A DNA stretch of 64,000 bases from Gloeobacter morelensis MG652769 (GCF_021018745.1 NZ_CP063845.1:2542001-2606000); one strand, 5' to 3'. Counted from the stretch's first letter, positions 36,786 through 45,469 are shown. Numbers and translations are program-made. The notes: generated by a model not told the origin, from the letters alone.

Positions 36786-37973
36786 CTATTGTTCTTCGAG
36801 CTGCTCGCGCAATTCGCCCAGGGTAACGGGCACCTGCACCTCAGCGTTGTTGCGGATGATCGTCAGGGTGACCTTGTCGCCCGGCTTGTGCTTTTGGATC
36901 TGGTTGATCAGATCCTGGGCGTCTTTGATGGCGACTTTGTCGATTGCCACGATCACATCGGCGCCCACCGGCAGTTGCAGGTTGCCGTCAACCGTCTCAA
37001 GCCGACCGGCCCGCAGTCCGGCGCGAGCTGCGGCACCGCCCGGCACCACCGCCGCCACCAGGGCGCCTTCTTTGACCGGCAACTGAAGCGTTTCGACCAC
37101 CATTGGCGAGAGGGGCAGCACCTGCACCCCGAGGGAGGCGCGACGGACGGTGCCGCGCGAGATCAGTTCGGGTAGAACCTGGCGCACGGTGTCGACCGGG
37201 ACGGCAAAGCCGATACCCGCACTCGAACCGCTGGTGCTGAAAATGGCGGTATTCACGCCGATCAACCGACCCTGGCTGTCGAGCAGCGGCCCGCCGGAGT
37301 TGCCCGGGTTGATGGCGGCATCGGTCTGGATGAGGTTTCTGAGGGTGCGCCCCGCCCGTTCGGAAGCGAGATCGCGGTCGAGGGCGCTGACCACTCCGGT
37401 GGTGAGGGTGCGCTCCAGGCCGAAGGGATTGCCGATGGCGAGCACCTTGCGCCCCACCTGCAGGTTGCTTGATTCCCCCAGGGTGATGGTGGTGAGGTTC
37501 GGGGGCGGATCTTCCATCTGGATGACCGCGAGGTCGTTGCTCGGGTCGGCGCCCACCAACTTGGCGCGGTAGCGTTTGCCGTTGGCGAGGGTAACTTCCA
37601 GGCGGCTTTTGGGGGAGCGCACGACATGGTAGTTGGTCAGGATGCGGCCCTGGGCATCCAGGATGCTCCCGGAGCCGCTGCCCTGCTCGGGGACGGCGCG
37701 GCTGAAGTAGTCGTAGCGCAGCACGGTGGTGGTGATGTTGACCACCGCCGGGCTCACCCGCTCGTAAATGGCGATATTGTCCTGCTCGTCGGAACCTAAA
37801 GACGTCGGCAGAGGCGGCGGGGCGCCCTGGCCTTCGGCGGTCTTCGGTGGAGCAGGCAGGGTCGCCGGGGCGGGGGCTGTTGCCCGGCTGACGGCAAAGT
37901 AGCTGCCGGCGGCACCGCCGGTGGCGGCCAGCAGAGCGATAATGAGCACCTCAGCCGATTTAAACATCTTCAC
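36786..37973 (-). CDS. HtrA/Deg-type serine protease with PDZ domain
   Basis: The 395-residue protein starts at GTG 37973 (ATG alternative at 37967). The N-terminal hydrophobic segment (VLIIALLAATGGAAGSYFA) is a signal or anchor, then a Pro-rich linker. The trypsin-like domain has the triad H116 (TNYHVV), D147 (NDLAVI) and S226 (GNSGGP). A PDZ domain spans about residues 300-385. Deg proteases degrade or refold damaged periplasmic and membrane proteins. The gene start overlaps the end of the hydantoinase gene by 14 bases, so the two are probably coupled. Confidence 0.94.
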   Translation of the reverse strand: MKMFKSAEVLIIALLAATGGAAGSYFAVSRATAPAPATLPAPPKTAEGQGAPPPLPTSLGSDEQDNIAIYERVSPAVVNITTTVLRYDYFSRAVPEQGSGSGSILDAQGRILTNYHVVRSPKSRLEVTLANGKRYRAKLVGADPSNDLAVIQMEDPPPNLTTITLGESSNLQVGRKVLAIGNPFGLERTLTTGVVSALDRDLASERAGRTLRNLIQTDAAINPGNSGGPLLDSQGRLIGVNTAIFSTSGSSAGIGFAVPVDTVRQVLPELISRGTVRRASLGVQVLPLSPMVVETLQLPVKEGALVAAVVPGGAAARAGLRAGRLETVDGNLQLPVGADVIVAIDKVAIKDAQDLINQIQKHKPGDKVTLTIIRNNAEVQVPVTLGELREQLEEQ

Positions 37974-39957
37974 GGTCAGGTTCGAATTCTAATATCAGCG
38001 TACCGCATCGATCGATCTGCCCCCGCCATCCCGGCGGCACCACGACGGTGGCTTCGGGCATCTCCACCAGAGCGGGGCCTTCCAGGCGGCTGCTGACCCC
38101 CATCGCGGTGCGATCGTAAACAGGCACCGTCCGAAAGCGCCCGCCGCTCCAGGCGAGCCGCTCCGCCACCGGCCCATGCCCGGCCGGAGCCTGGGCCTGC
38201 AACTGCGGCAGGATGAGCGGCTCGGTGGCCACCAGGCGCGCCTGCACCACTTCGATCGCCTGCGCCGGGTCCGACCAGCCGTAGCGCTGCGCGTGTATCG
38301 CGTGAAAGGCCTCGGCGGGCGCCTCGCGCTCTGCCGCCGGATCGACGGGCACACTCAGCTCAAAAGATTGCCCCCGATAGCGCATATCGGCAGAGTAGGC
38401 ACGCTCCTGCAGATGGGCCGGTGCGAGCAGCTCAAGCGCCCTGAACGCATGCAGCCAGTGGTCGCCCAGATCCGCCAGAACCCGCAGCACCGGGCGCGAG
38501 AAATCCTGCCGAACCGGCGAGACGGCAAGCCCCAGGGCGGAGAGCACTCCCCCGGCCTCCGGCACCAGCACCCGAGCGATCCCGAGCGCTTCAGCCAGAT
38601 CGCAGCCGTGCATCGGTCCTGCCCCACCGAAGGCCAGCAGCACCAGTGAGCGCGGGTCAATTCCCCGCTCCACCGACATCACGCGCAAAGCCGCGATCAT
38701 GTGGGCGTTGGCCACCTCCCGGATGCCGACCGCCGTCCGTTCCATCGCGAGGCCGAGTTTGTTGGCCAGGTGCCCGAGGGCGGCGGCGGCGGCAGCTTTG
38801 TCGAGCTTGATCGCTCCGCCCAGCACCGCACCGTCCGCCAGATAACCCAAAAAGAGATTAGCGTCGGTGACGGTCGCTTCGGTGCCGCCCCGGCTGTAGG
38901 CGGCCGGACCGGGAATTGACCCGGCCGAATGGGGACCGACCCGCAGCGCGCCGCCGCCGTCCACCCAGGCCACCGAACCGCCGCCCGCGCTCACCGTATG
39001 AATATCGATCTGCGGCAGGCGCACCGGATAACCCGCGACCACCGCCTCGGCGCTGGTCTGGGGTTCCCCCCGCAAGATAAGCGACACGTCCGTACTGGTA
39101 CCGCCCATATCGAAGGCGAGCACATCGGCAAACCCCGATTGGGCGGCGACAAAAGCCGCCCCCCGCACCCCCCCTGCCGGGCCGGACAGCAGAGCTGCCG
39201 CCCCCCGCGCCTTCTCAATGGGGATCACTCCGCCGCTCGACTGCATGATGAGCGGCACCGGTAATTGCAGATCCCGACAGCGCCCGGCCAGCCGGTCGAG
39301 GTAATAGCGCAGCTTCGGACTCAAATAGGCGTCTACCACCGTAGTGCTGAAGCGCTCGTACTCGCGAAATTCAGGGGCTACCTCGCTCGACAGCGACAGG
39401 TGCGTCTGCGCAAAAGCTTCGCGTAGGGCATCGGCGACGGCCTGCTCGTGTTCAGGATAAGCAAAGGCAAACAAAAAACCGACCGCCACCGCTTCGATCT
39501 TCCTGGCAGCCACAAGCGGCGCCAGCCGGGCAATTAAATCCTCTACCGCTTCACGCTCAAGGGGAATCATCACCCCCGCCGGTCCCATCCGCTCGCGCAC
39601 CGTAAAGCAATGCTCCCGCGCCACGAGCGGCTGGGGCCGGGGGGCGCTCAGGTCGTAGAGGTGAGGACGGTTCTGGCGGCCGATGCGCAGGATATCTTGA
39701 AAGCCTTCGGTAGTGACAAACGCCGTCGCCGCCCCCTTGCCTTCCAACAGGGCGTTGGTGGCCACGGTCATTCCGTGGGCGAACACGCCGATGTCGCCGC
39801 CGGTCAGCCCCGTGCGCACGAACGCCTCGATCACCCCTTCCGACTGGTCGGCGGTGGTAGGGACTTTGGCGGTGATCATTGTGCCCTCGACCACCGCCAC
39901 CAGGTCGGTGAAAGTCCCCCCCACATCCACACCCAGGCGAATGATTCCCACACCCAT
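37960..39957 (-). CDS. Hydantoinase/5-oxoprolinase subunit A (HyuA-like)
   Basis: From ATG 39957 it encodes 665 residues; GTG at 39951 is better spaced from GGAGG. Marks are the ATPase-type N-terminus IIRLGVDVGGTFTDLV, DMGGTSTDVSLI near 280, and LLAFGGAGPMHGCDLAEALG near 465. Family members hydrolyse hydantoins, oxoproline or carboxylate acetone with ATP, usually with a HyuB partner encoded next to them. No HyuB gene lies here; the downstream gene is a protease. The exact substrate cannot be told from sequence. Confidence 0.87.
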   Translation of the reverse strand: MGVGIIRLGVDVGGTFTDLVAVVEGTMITAKVPTTADQSEGVIEAFVRTGLTGGDIGVFAHGMTVATNALLEGKGAATAFVTTEGFQDILRIGRQNRPHLYDLSAPRPQPLVAREHCFTVRERMGPAGVMIPLEREAVEDLIARLAPLVAARKIEAVAVGFLFAFAYPEHEQAVADALREAFAQTHLSLSSEVAPEFREYERFSTTVVDAYLSPKLRYYLDRLAGRCRDLQLPVPLIMQSSGGVIPIEKARGAAALLSGPAGGVRGAAFVAAQSGFADVLAFDMGGTSTDVSLILRGEPQTSAEAVVAGYPVRLPQIDIHTVSAGGGSVAWVDGGGALRVGPHSAGSIPGPAAYSRGGTEATVTDANLFLGYLADGAVLGGAIKLDKAAAAAALGHLANKLGLAMERTAVGIREVANAHMIAALRVMSVERGIDPRSLVLLAFGGAGPMHGCDLAEALGIARVLVPEAGGVLSALGLAVSPVRQDFSRPVLRVLADLGDHWLHAFRALELLAPAHLQERAYSADMRYRGQSFELSVPVDPAAEREAPAEAFHAIHAQRYGWSDPAQAIEVVQARLVATEPLILPQLQAQAPAGHGPVAERLAWSGGRFRTVPVYDRTAMGVSSRLEGPALVEMPEATVVVPPGWRGQIDRCGTLILEFEPDREDV

Positions 39958-40010
39958 CCCTCCAAAGGCTGTGTGAGCTATCTTGGCACGCTGTCTTCCC
40001 GATGCCGATT

Positions 40011-40285
40011 CTAGGGCAACACGCCAAAACGTACGGGACTGGAGACCGCACCTGCCGGAGTGGTCACGACGATTTTCCGCTGGCGGCACCTGCGGGTACC
40101 GTTGAGCGGATCTGGGTGTCGGAGATGACAGTGAAATCGGCAGGGACTACCCGGCGTGCTTCGCTGCGAAATAGAACAGCCGTCGCTCCTGTAAAGCCCG
40201 TACCGGTGATGGTGACTCCAAAGCGTGGAGCGATAGCGAATATGGGTGTTTCAGTGCACCATCCGCCCCCCAGCAGGACCGTCCA
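40011..40285 (-). pseudogene. Decayed IPT/TIG domain immediately downstream of the phytase
   Basis: Directly after the phytase stop, in the same frame, codons read into FGVTITGTGFTGATAVLF and ISDTQIRSTVPAGAASGK, an IPT/TIG immunoglobulin-like domain. A one-base loss in a run of A then breaks the frame; in the next frame it continues IVVTTPAGAVSSPVRFGVLP to a stop at 40011-40013. The domain is thus split by a stop and a frameshift. Either the phytase once had this C-terminal domain, or a separate TIG-repeat gene was deleted to this fragment. Confidence 0.6.
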
Positions 40286-41665
40286 TCACAGCCGATAACC
40301 GGTGCGCGGATTCCAGCTGGTCGTGTCGATACTCAAAGGGGCACTAAACGCCTGTGCCACCCGCTGCCAGGGAGTGAATTTGAAGTTGGTGTTGTCGCGC
40401 GCTTCCCCTTCTGCATCCAGGACATCGGGGGTGTTGGCGCCGTCCTGGGTGACCAGCAACCCCAGTGGGAAAGCTGGTCCCAAAGGCACGTTGAGCACCG
40501 CCGCCCCGTCGCACTCCTGTGCGCCGTCTACGCCCCTGCGGCGGTTGTCGGCAATTGCGAAGCTGCCGATGAAGCGATTGGCACCCCGACGGTCGTAGAC
40601 CGCAAAAGTGTCGTCGCCCTGGCTGGAAGCGAGCAAGTAGCCCTGATTGCTAGCGGTGTAGTAGATGGTGAGTCCTTCGACATCGGCGCTCAGATATTTG
40701 CCGCCGTAACCCGGATCGGCGGCGTAGTTGATGACACACTCTTCTTCTTCGGTGTCGTAGGTGTAGGGCACGCCAAATTCGCGCACTTTGTCCACCAGCA
40801 CCGGGCTTGCCGCTTCGAAGGCCGCCGAGATCCGCCAGATGCCCACATCTTCCTGGCCTGCGTAGAGAATGCCCAGTTCTTGATCGACCACCATCCCCTC
40901 CACCTGGGCCAGATCGCCAGGATCGTTGCAGGGGGTCCAGCTGGTGCCGTTGGGCAGTGTAAAACTCTCAGGAAGAACCACCTCGGCAATTTTGCGGTAG
41001 CCCACCTGTCCGCCGCCGATATCGAACAGTTCGAGCTTGGCGATGGCCGTGCGCGAGCGCTGGCTCACAAAGGCGAAGGTGCGGCCGGAGTCGCGGTTGC
41101 GGTAAAGGGCGAGGCCATAAGCTGTGGTTTGCTCGTTGACTTGTGCTTGATCGGCTGAAAACACAAAGCCCGCGTCTGGGTCGGTGACATCCACCAGCGG
41201 GGCCTGGCTTTGGGCTGCTTTCGCCGGGTCGATCGTGTAGATGCGCAGCTTGTCGCGACCGCGGTCGGTGGTGACGGCCAGATCGACGCTGCGGCCACCC
41301 AGGGTGAAGCCGTAGACCACATCGACGTTGTTGAACCGGCCGGGGGCGTCGTCGGGAGTAGGGGGCGGCGGGGCGGAGACGGCCTGCAGTTCTTGGCCCG
41401 CCAGGTCGTAGACCGACAATCCGGCATTTTTCTTGGTGCCCACCATGACACTTTTGGCCGGGGCGACCGGGTGCAGCCAGATGGACGGATCGTCGGCGTC
41501 CGCTTCACCACCTGCTTCGTCGTCAAATAGGGCCGGCGTCTCCAGCTTCGGCCGGACTGTTGCCACCGGCGCAGTACTTTGGGCCTGGACCGCCGCGACC
41601 GCCAGGGTGGCAGCCAGCGCAAAGCAGACGAAAGACTGGATCTCAAGGCGAAGCTTTACAGACAC
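40286..41665 (-). CDS. Secreted β-propeller phytase
   Basis: The 459-residue protein has a signal peptide (ALAATLAVAAVQAQS). Conserved segments of β-propeller phytases are DADDPSIWLHPVAP near residue 57, FNNVDVVYGF near 111, EGMVVDQELGILYAGQEDVG near 257 and SADVEGLTIYYTASNQGYLLASSQGDD near 325. The enzyme binds several Ca2+ ions and releases phosphate from inositol phosphates outside the cytoplasm. Four cysteines near the centre may form disulfides. A TTAACC-type element upstream (41709-41727) is a weak Pho-box candidate. Confidence 0.9.
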   Translation of the reverse strand: MSVKLRLEIQSFVCFALAATLAVAAVQAQSTAPVATVRPKLETPALFDDEAGGEADADDPSIWLHPVAPAKSVMVGTKKNAGLSVYDLAGQELQAVSAPPPPTPDDAPGRFNNVDVVYGFTLGGRSVDLAVTTDRGRDKLRIYTIDPAKAAQSQAPLVDVTDPDAGFVFSADQAQVNEQTTAYGLALYRNRDSGRTFAFVSQRSRTAIAKLELFDIGGGQVGYRKIAEVVLPESFTLPNGTSWTPCNDPGDLAQVEGMVVDQELGILYAGQEDVGIWRISAAFEAASPVLVDKVREFGVPYTYDTEEEECVINYAADPGYGGKYLSADVEGLTIYYTASNQGYLLASSQGDDTFAVYDRRGANRFIGSFAIADNRRRGVDGAQECDGAAVLNVPLGPAFPLGLLVTQDGANTPDVLDAEGEARDNTNFKFTPWQRVAQAFSAPLSIDTTSWNPRTGYRL

Positions 41666-41736
41666 TTTGTTTACCTACGAGTTGAACCCGCGCGATCGTA
41701 GTGTCCTTACCCTAAGTCCTGGTTAACGGAGCGCCT

Positions 41737-42696
41737 TCAAGTCACCGCCGCCTGACACAGCCGGGCGCGGTGCTCGCCGAGCAGCGGTTGCAAAGCCGCG
41801 GCAACCCGTCGATCGAGATGGGGATACACCGGAAGCCGCGGCTCCAACCGCCAGCCCGCCGCCGCGAGTCGTTCGCCGAGCCGCTCCACAACCGGGTGGG
41901 CGTAGTCGGGATTGACCACGTCCACTGGACCAATCCCCCCCAGATCCCGCGCCCCCGCCTCCAGCAGCGGTACGGGGTCACCCACCAGGTTGGGCGGGAT
42001 CTGAATTGTGATCTCGGCAGGCAGAATCTGCCGGGCCAGCCGCACCACACCGAGCAGTTGCGCGTCGCCCAGCGGTTCTCCAGCCCAGCTTTGGGAGCCG
42101 CCGGGGCTGTGGGGCTGCAGGATGACCTCCTGGATGTGTCCGTGGCGATGGTGCAGCCGGGCGATGGTCCGCAACGTATCCTCGCGCTCGGCGGGTGTCT
42201 CGCCGATTCCCAACAGCAGACCGGTGGTAAAGGGAATACCCAAGGTGCCTGCCCATTCGAGCTGCTCGGTGCGCAGCGCCGGGAGCTTGCTTGGGGCGTG
42301 GCGGTGGACGCTTCCCAGCAGCCTGTTGCTGTCGATTTCGAGCATCAGACCCAGCGAGACGTTCAGCTGCTGGAGCGCGCCCATCTCCTCGAAGCGCAGA
42401 ACGCCGCAGTTGGTGTGGGGCAAAAATCCTAACTCCAAGGCCACTGCACAGATGTTCTGAATCATCGCAAACCATTTGCCCCGGCGCGGATCGTGGGGGT
42501 GCACCTCGCCTGAGAGGACCAGAATTTCGACCACACCGCTTCCCACCAGCGGCAGCAGCAGCGCGCGCACCTCGGCAGGCTGCAGCCACGCAGCCCCGCG
42601 ATCGGCCCGAAAATTGCAGTAGCCGCAGCGGTTGAAGCACTCGCGCGTGGGCACCAGCGTAAAAGAAGGGCTGTAGGTGACGGTGCGCTCCCTCAT
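41737..42696 (-). CDS. cofG: CofG: radical-SAM subunit of the deazaflavin (FO) synthase
   Basis: The ATG at 42696 gives 319 residues. The radical-SAM cluster motif is C20-x3-C24-x2-C27 (ECFNRCGYCNF). Other marks are LVLSGEVHPHDPR near 60, HTNCGVLRFEEM and QEVILQPHSP. With CofH it builds 8-hydroxy-5-deazaflavin, the core of F420 and an antenna of some photolyases. CofH is not in the window. The start overlaps the stop of the upstream 99-residue gene as ATGA, so the two are coupled. A longer upstream frame runs over that gene and was rejected. Confidence 0.9.
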   Translation of the reverse strand: MRERTVTYSPSFTLVPTRECFNRCGYCNFRADRGAAWLQPAEVRALLLPLVGSGVVEILVLSGEVHPHDPRRGKWFAMIQNICAVALELGFLPHTNCGVLRFEEMGALQQLNVSLGLMLEIDSNRLLGSVHRHAPSKLPALRTEQLEWAGTLGIPFTTGLLLGIGETPAEREDTLRTIARLHHRHGHIQEVILQPHSPGGSQSWAGEPLGDAQLLGVVRLARQILPAEITIQIPPNLVGDPVPLLEAGARDLGGIGPVDVVNPDYAHPVVERLGERLAAAGWRLEPRLPVYPHLDRRVAAALQPLLGEHRARLCQAAVT

Positions 42697-42992
42697 AGAT
42701 CGATCCCCACCTCGGCAAGCAATGTGGCCAGCGCTTCGTCCTGCAACCCCGTGGCAATCACCTGGGGGTTGACGGGGGAGAAGGGAGCGCGCTGGCGCTC
42801 GACGCCTAAAAGTTGGGCACCCGCCGGGATCACCGGCTGGCCAGGATCGGCGGGCGTGGGTCGGGTTAAAAAACTGGAGGCGCCGCGAAAGACCAGCACC
42901 TCCTCTTCGGAGCCATCCAGCAGAACCCGCACCAGCAGAACTTCGCCAGGGCGTTTGCGAGTATAGGCTTCGAGGGCATCGCCGAGGGGCAT
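42693..42992 (-). CDS. Small hypothetical protein coupled to cofG
   Basis: The 99-residue acidic protein (LGDALEAYTRKRPGEVLLVRVLLDG; LATLLAEVGIDL) looks like a compact α/β domain without membrane segments. It overlaps cofG by four bases (ATGA). Its function is unknown; similar short proteins are, as far as I recall, widespread in cyanobacteria and plastids, but I cannot name the family with certainty. Coupling hints at shared expression with deazaflavin synthesis. Confidence 0.65.
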   Translation of the reverse strand: MPLGDALEAYTRKRPGEVLLVRVLLDGSEEEVLVFRGASSFLTRPTPADPGQPVIPAGAQLLGVERQRAPFSPVNPQVIATGLQDEALATLLAEVGIDL

Positions 42993-43069
42993 CGCATCGG
43001 TCTCCAGCTTTGGTGTCCAAGCATATTTTCAACCGGCTCCCACGCCCGCGGGTGATAAATTGTAAACCA

Positions 43070-43399
43070 ATGTTGTGGTTAGTGCGCCTGGTGTTGCTGG
43101 CGGTCGCGGCGGGCTTTTTTGCCTGGGTCGCCTACGAAAATCCTCTGCCGGCGGTCTGGCGGGAGGTGCGATGTCTGCCGGTCTACTGGCGGCCGACGCT
43201 TCCGTATCCAGAATTTCTCTCCAGGCTGCGCGCCGGCGAAATTCGCTTTGTCCTGCTCAACCCCGAGCAGGCGCGCATCTACGTGCGCAAGGGCGACGAG
43301 CAGTACGCCGTGCGCGTGCCGGAACTGGATTTTACCTGGCAGGAACTGCTCCACGAAAAGCGGGTGCGGGTGGTGGTGCTGGCCGAGGGCGGATGTTAA
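43070..43399 (+). CDS. Small single-span membrane protein, FtsH N-domain-like
   Basis: From ATG 43070 it encodes 109 residues; a longer frame opens at 43010. The first 20 residues are a transmembrane segment (LVRLVLLAVAAGFFAWVAY). The rest, FLSRLRAGEIRFVLLNPEQA to a final VRVVVLAEGG, has the pattern of the small domain that follows the first helix in FtsH proteases (a loop driven by strands, then LLHEKRVRV). No AAA or protease domain follows. It could be a regulator or a stand-alone relic; this is an inference from pattern. Confidence 0.55.
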   Translation: MLWLVRLVLLAVAAGFFAWVAYENPLPAVWREVRCLPVYWRPTLPYPEFLSRLRAGEIRFVLLNPEQARIYVRKGDEQYAVRVPELDFTWQELLHEKRVRVVVLAEGGC

Positions 43400-43402
43400 A
43401 GA

Positions 43403-44488
43403 TCAAGGCTGGGCGTCATCGGCGGTGCTTTTGGCCCACCAAAGGCACAGCAGCGAACCGACTGCGACGATCGCCAGGGCGTTGAGCAGGTGAACATGCA
43501 TTGGAAACGGGTCGAGTACCTGTCTCAGGTAGAGATATAAGATCAAACTCGCCCCAGCCCCAAAAAGTGTCACCAGCGGCACAGCGACGGCGAACAACAA
43601 ACTGCCCCCCAACAGCGCAAAGGGTTTCCAGGGATTGTCTGCCGCAAGCGGCACCACCGCGCTTGCGGAACTGCCCGCAGTATGGAGAGCTTCTCGGTGC
43701 TGAAGAGCTTCGAGCGCCTCGCGGGCATTACCCAGGCGCTCCTCGAGAGCCGGTTCGAGCAAGCGTTCCAACCAGCGCACCAGTGGCCGACCCACCCCCA
43801 CCCGGCTCTGGAAGACAAGGTGCAAGCCCCGGCGTGGAAAGTCCGCCGGATCGGTGCCGGTGAGGGCAAAAAGCAGTGTCGCTCCAAGGGCGTAAAGGTC
43901 CGATCCCGGTGTGGCGCGGCCGATAAATTGCTCGGGCGGCATATAGCTGAAGGTTCCGGCGACCGTCAGGGTGGCCGTACCGCCCTGGGCCTGAACCGAG
44001 CCGAAGTCGATGAGCGCGTAGCCGCCATCGGCGGTGCAGACGATATTGCTGGGTTTGATATCGCGGTGAATCACCGGGGGCGCCTGGCTGTGCAAGTAGG
44101 CAAGCGTCTCCAGCAGATGCGCCGCCAGACGGACGATATCCGCTTCGCCCAAACGCTCGCCCGAGCCGACCCGTTCGGCCAGGGTGATCCCGGCGATGTA
44201 CTCCTGAGCCAGGCAGTAGTAATGCCCTTCGGGCAGCTCCGCCCAGAAGGCGTCCCGGTGGCGGGGGATACCGGGGTAGTCGAGCGAGGCGAGGGTGCGC
44301 GCCTCGCGCTCCAGCCGCTGGTGATCTTGCCAGGTGGCCTGGCGGCCGAAATAAAGCGTCTTGAGGGTGACGAACGCTTCGGCGCACAGCCCGTCCGCCG
44401 CCAGCCAGGTCTCGCGACCGCCGTTCACACCGAGGTGCTGACACAACCGGTAGCGCTCTCGAACCAGCTCGCCTTCGCTGAACGGCAT
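43403..44488 (-). CDS. Membrane-anchored Ser/Thr protein kinase
   Basis: The ATG at 44488 follows GGAGG and gives 361 residues. The eukaryotic-like kinase domain spans about residues 10-270, with the ATP lysine K43 (VTLKTL), catalytic HRDIKPSN (D143) and metal-binding DFG (D161). The glycine loop is weak (GVNGGRETWLA). Two hydrophobic helices near 293-312 and 330-350 anchor the C-terminus, so the kinase domain is cytoplasmic. No extracellular sensor domain is present. Targets are unknown. It lies on the opposite strand to its neighbours, ending four bases from the small membrane protein gene. Confidence 0.9.
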   Translation of the reverse strand: MPFSEGELVRERYRLCQHLGVNGGRETWLAADGLCAEAFVTLKTLYFGRQATWQDHQRLEREARTLASLDYPGIPRHRDAFWAELPEGHYYCLAQEYIAGITLAERVGSGERLGEADIVRLAAHLLETLAYLHSQAPPVIHRDIKPSNIVCTADGGYALIDFGSVQAQGGTATLTVAGTFSYMPPEQFIGRATPGSDLYALGATLLFALTGTDPADFPRRGLHLVFQSRVGVGRPLVRWLERLLEPALEERLGNAREALEALQHREALHTAGSSASAVVPLAADNPWKPFALLGGSLLFAVAVPLVTLFGAGASLILYLYLRQVLDPFPMHVHLLNALAIVAVGSLLCLWWAKSTADDAQP

Positions 44489-44613
44489 GGCGGCCTCCTG
44501 CGGTTGAAAAGTTAGGGTCCGGCCAAAAACTGCTACAAGGAAATCATAGTGTTCGGCCAACCGTGTGTTCTTCACAACACCGGGCGGGCGGAATCGTTCG
44601 CAGCAGGTACCCG

Positions 44614-44883
44614 ATGAAAGGCCGACGCAAAATCAAGTATCCCCACCTAGTAGGCTCCAAGTGGACCGCCGCCGCCAAGATCATGGGATGGCGGCACTTT
44701 CAGGTTTTTGCCCGGGAGGACCGCAAGGGTCTGGTCTTTGCCCGCCTGCAATCGGTATGTGCAGTGGAGGTCAATTTTTGGGTAAACGCCAAAACCCTCA
44801 AAAACCGGGATCTGTGGGAACCCGGCTGGACCACCCTCGGCGAGATGGCTGCGGATCCCGACGGAGCGGCGCGAATTCAGTGA
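44614..44883 (+). CDS. Trp-rich small protein, TIGR02450-like
   Basis: From ATG 44614 it encodes 89 residues; the frame also extends upstream to 44563. KIKYPHLVGSKWTAAAKI resembles the family marked by an NPKKLLxSKWTA motif, followed by HFQV. Trp residues recur (KWTA, GWRHF, NFWVN, DLWEPGWTTL). The function is unknown. It is divergent from the kinase gene and overlaps the end of the convergent iron-sulfur protein gene by seven bases. Confidence 0.65.
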   Translation: MKGRRKIKYPHLVGSKWTAAAKIMGWRHFQVFAREDRKGLVFARLQSVCAVEVNFWVNAKTLKNRDLWEPGWTTLGEMAADPDGAARIQ

Positions 44884-45227
44884 GCGGCGGTGGCCGCCTC
44901 GGGATTGGTCGAGAAGGAGGAACCGCAGCCGCAGGTGTGGGTGGCACTGGGGTTGTGGAAGCGGAAGCCGCCCCCCATCAGATCGCCGGACCAGTCGAGG
45001 GTAAGCTCCCCAAGATAGGGCAGGCTTGCGGCATCAACGGCCACACGCACGCCGTCCTGATCAAACAGGTGGTCGTCCACCCGGCTTTCGGTGTCAAACT
45101 TCATCGTATAGGACATGCCGGAGCAGCCGGCGTTGACCACCCCCAGACGCAAGAACTGCCGGTCGTTGCCGCTTTTTTTCTGCAGGCGCCTGACTTCTTG
45201 GAGGGCGGTTTCGGTGAGGTTGATCAT
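44877..45227 (-). CDS. Iron-sulfur cluster carrier, IscA/SufA/HesB family
   Basis: From ATG 45227 it encodes 116 residues. The three conserved cysteines are C35 (AGCSGMSY), C99 and C101 (TCGCGSSF). It is an A-type carrier that binds iron or an Fe-S cluster and delivers it to target proteins in the cytoplasm. No other suf genes are adjacent. An in-frame start upstream at 45239 is possible. Confidence 0.93.
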   Translation of the reverse strand: MINLTETALQEVRRLQKKSGNDRQFLRLGVVNAGCSGMSYTMKFDTESRVDDHLFDQDGVRVAVDAASLPYLGELTLDWSGDLMGGGFRFHNPSATHTCGCGSSFSTNPEAATAAH

Positions 45228-45400
45228 GGCCAGAACCACACAATCGCTTTGTTAAGCGCATTGTAGCCCACCGACGCACCTGCCTTTTGCAGAAGCGGCG
45301 GCTGCGCCCAAGCGCACCCAAAAGTGGGTTCAACTCCGTAGTTCAGACCCGGGCCTGCCGCGACGATGAAGAAGCAAGCCAACAGGCAAGCACCCGTCCG

Positions 45401-45469
45401 CGCAAGACGGCAACCGGGCTTCACGCACCCCCCTGGCGTGGAGCCCGGTTGCCGTTTGAGGGGCTTGCG
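45401..45469. other. 20-bp-stem hairpin in the intergenic region
   Basis: Arms 45407-45426 and 45436-45455 pair over 20 bp with one G-T and a 9-nt loop (ACCCCCCTG). Outer CGCAAG (45401-45406) also pairs with CTTGCG (45464-45469) after a short unpaired stretch. The region 45228-45639 has no gene. No T-tract follows on either strand, so a simple terminator is doubtful; a small structured RNA or a palindromic repeat element is possible. The following 170 bp to the protease gene hold nothing else that I recognise. Confidence 0.6.

Noticed and set aside
42697-43032. 112-residue N-terminal extension of CofG
   Set aside because: It covers the small upstream gene in another frame and is Arg/Pro-rich; the ATG at 42696 fits the family start and the ATGA overlap.
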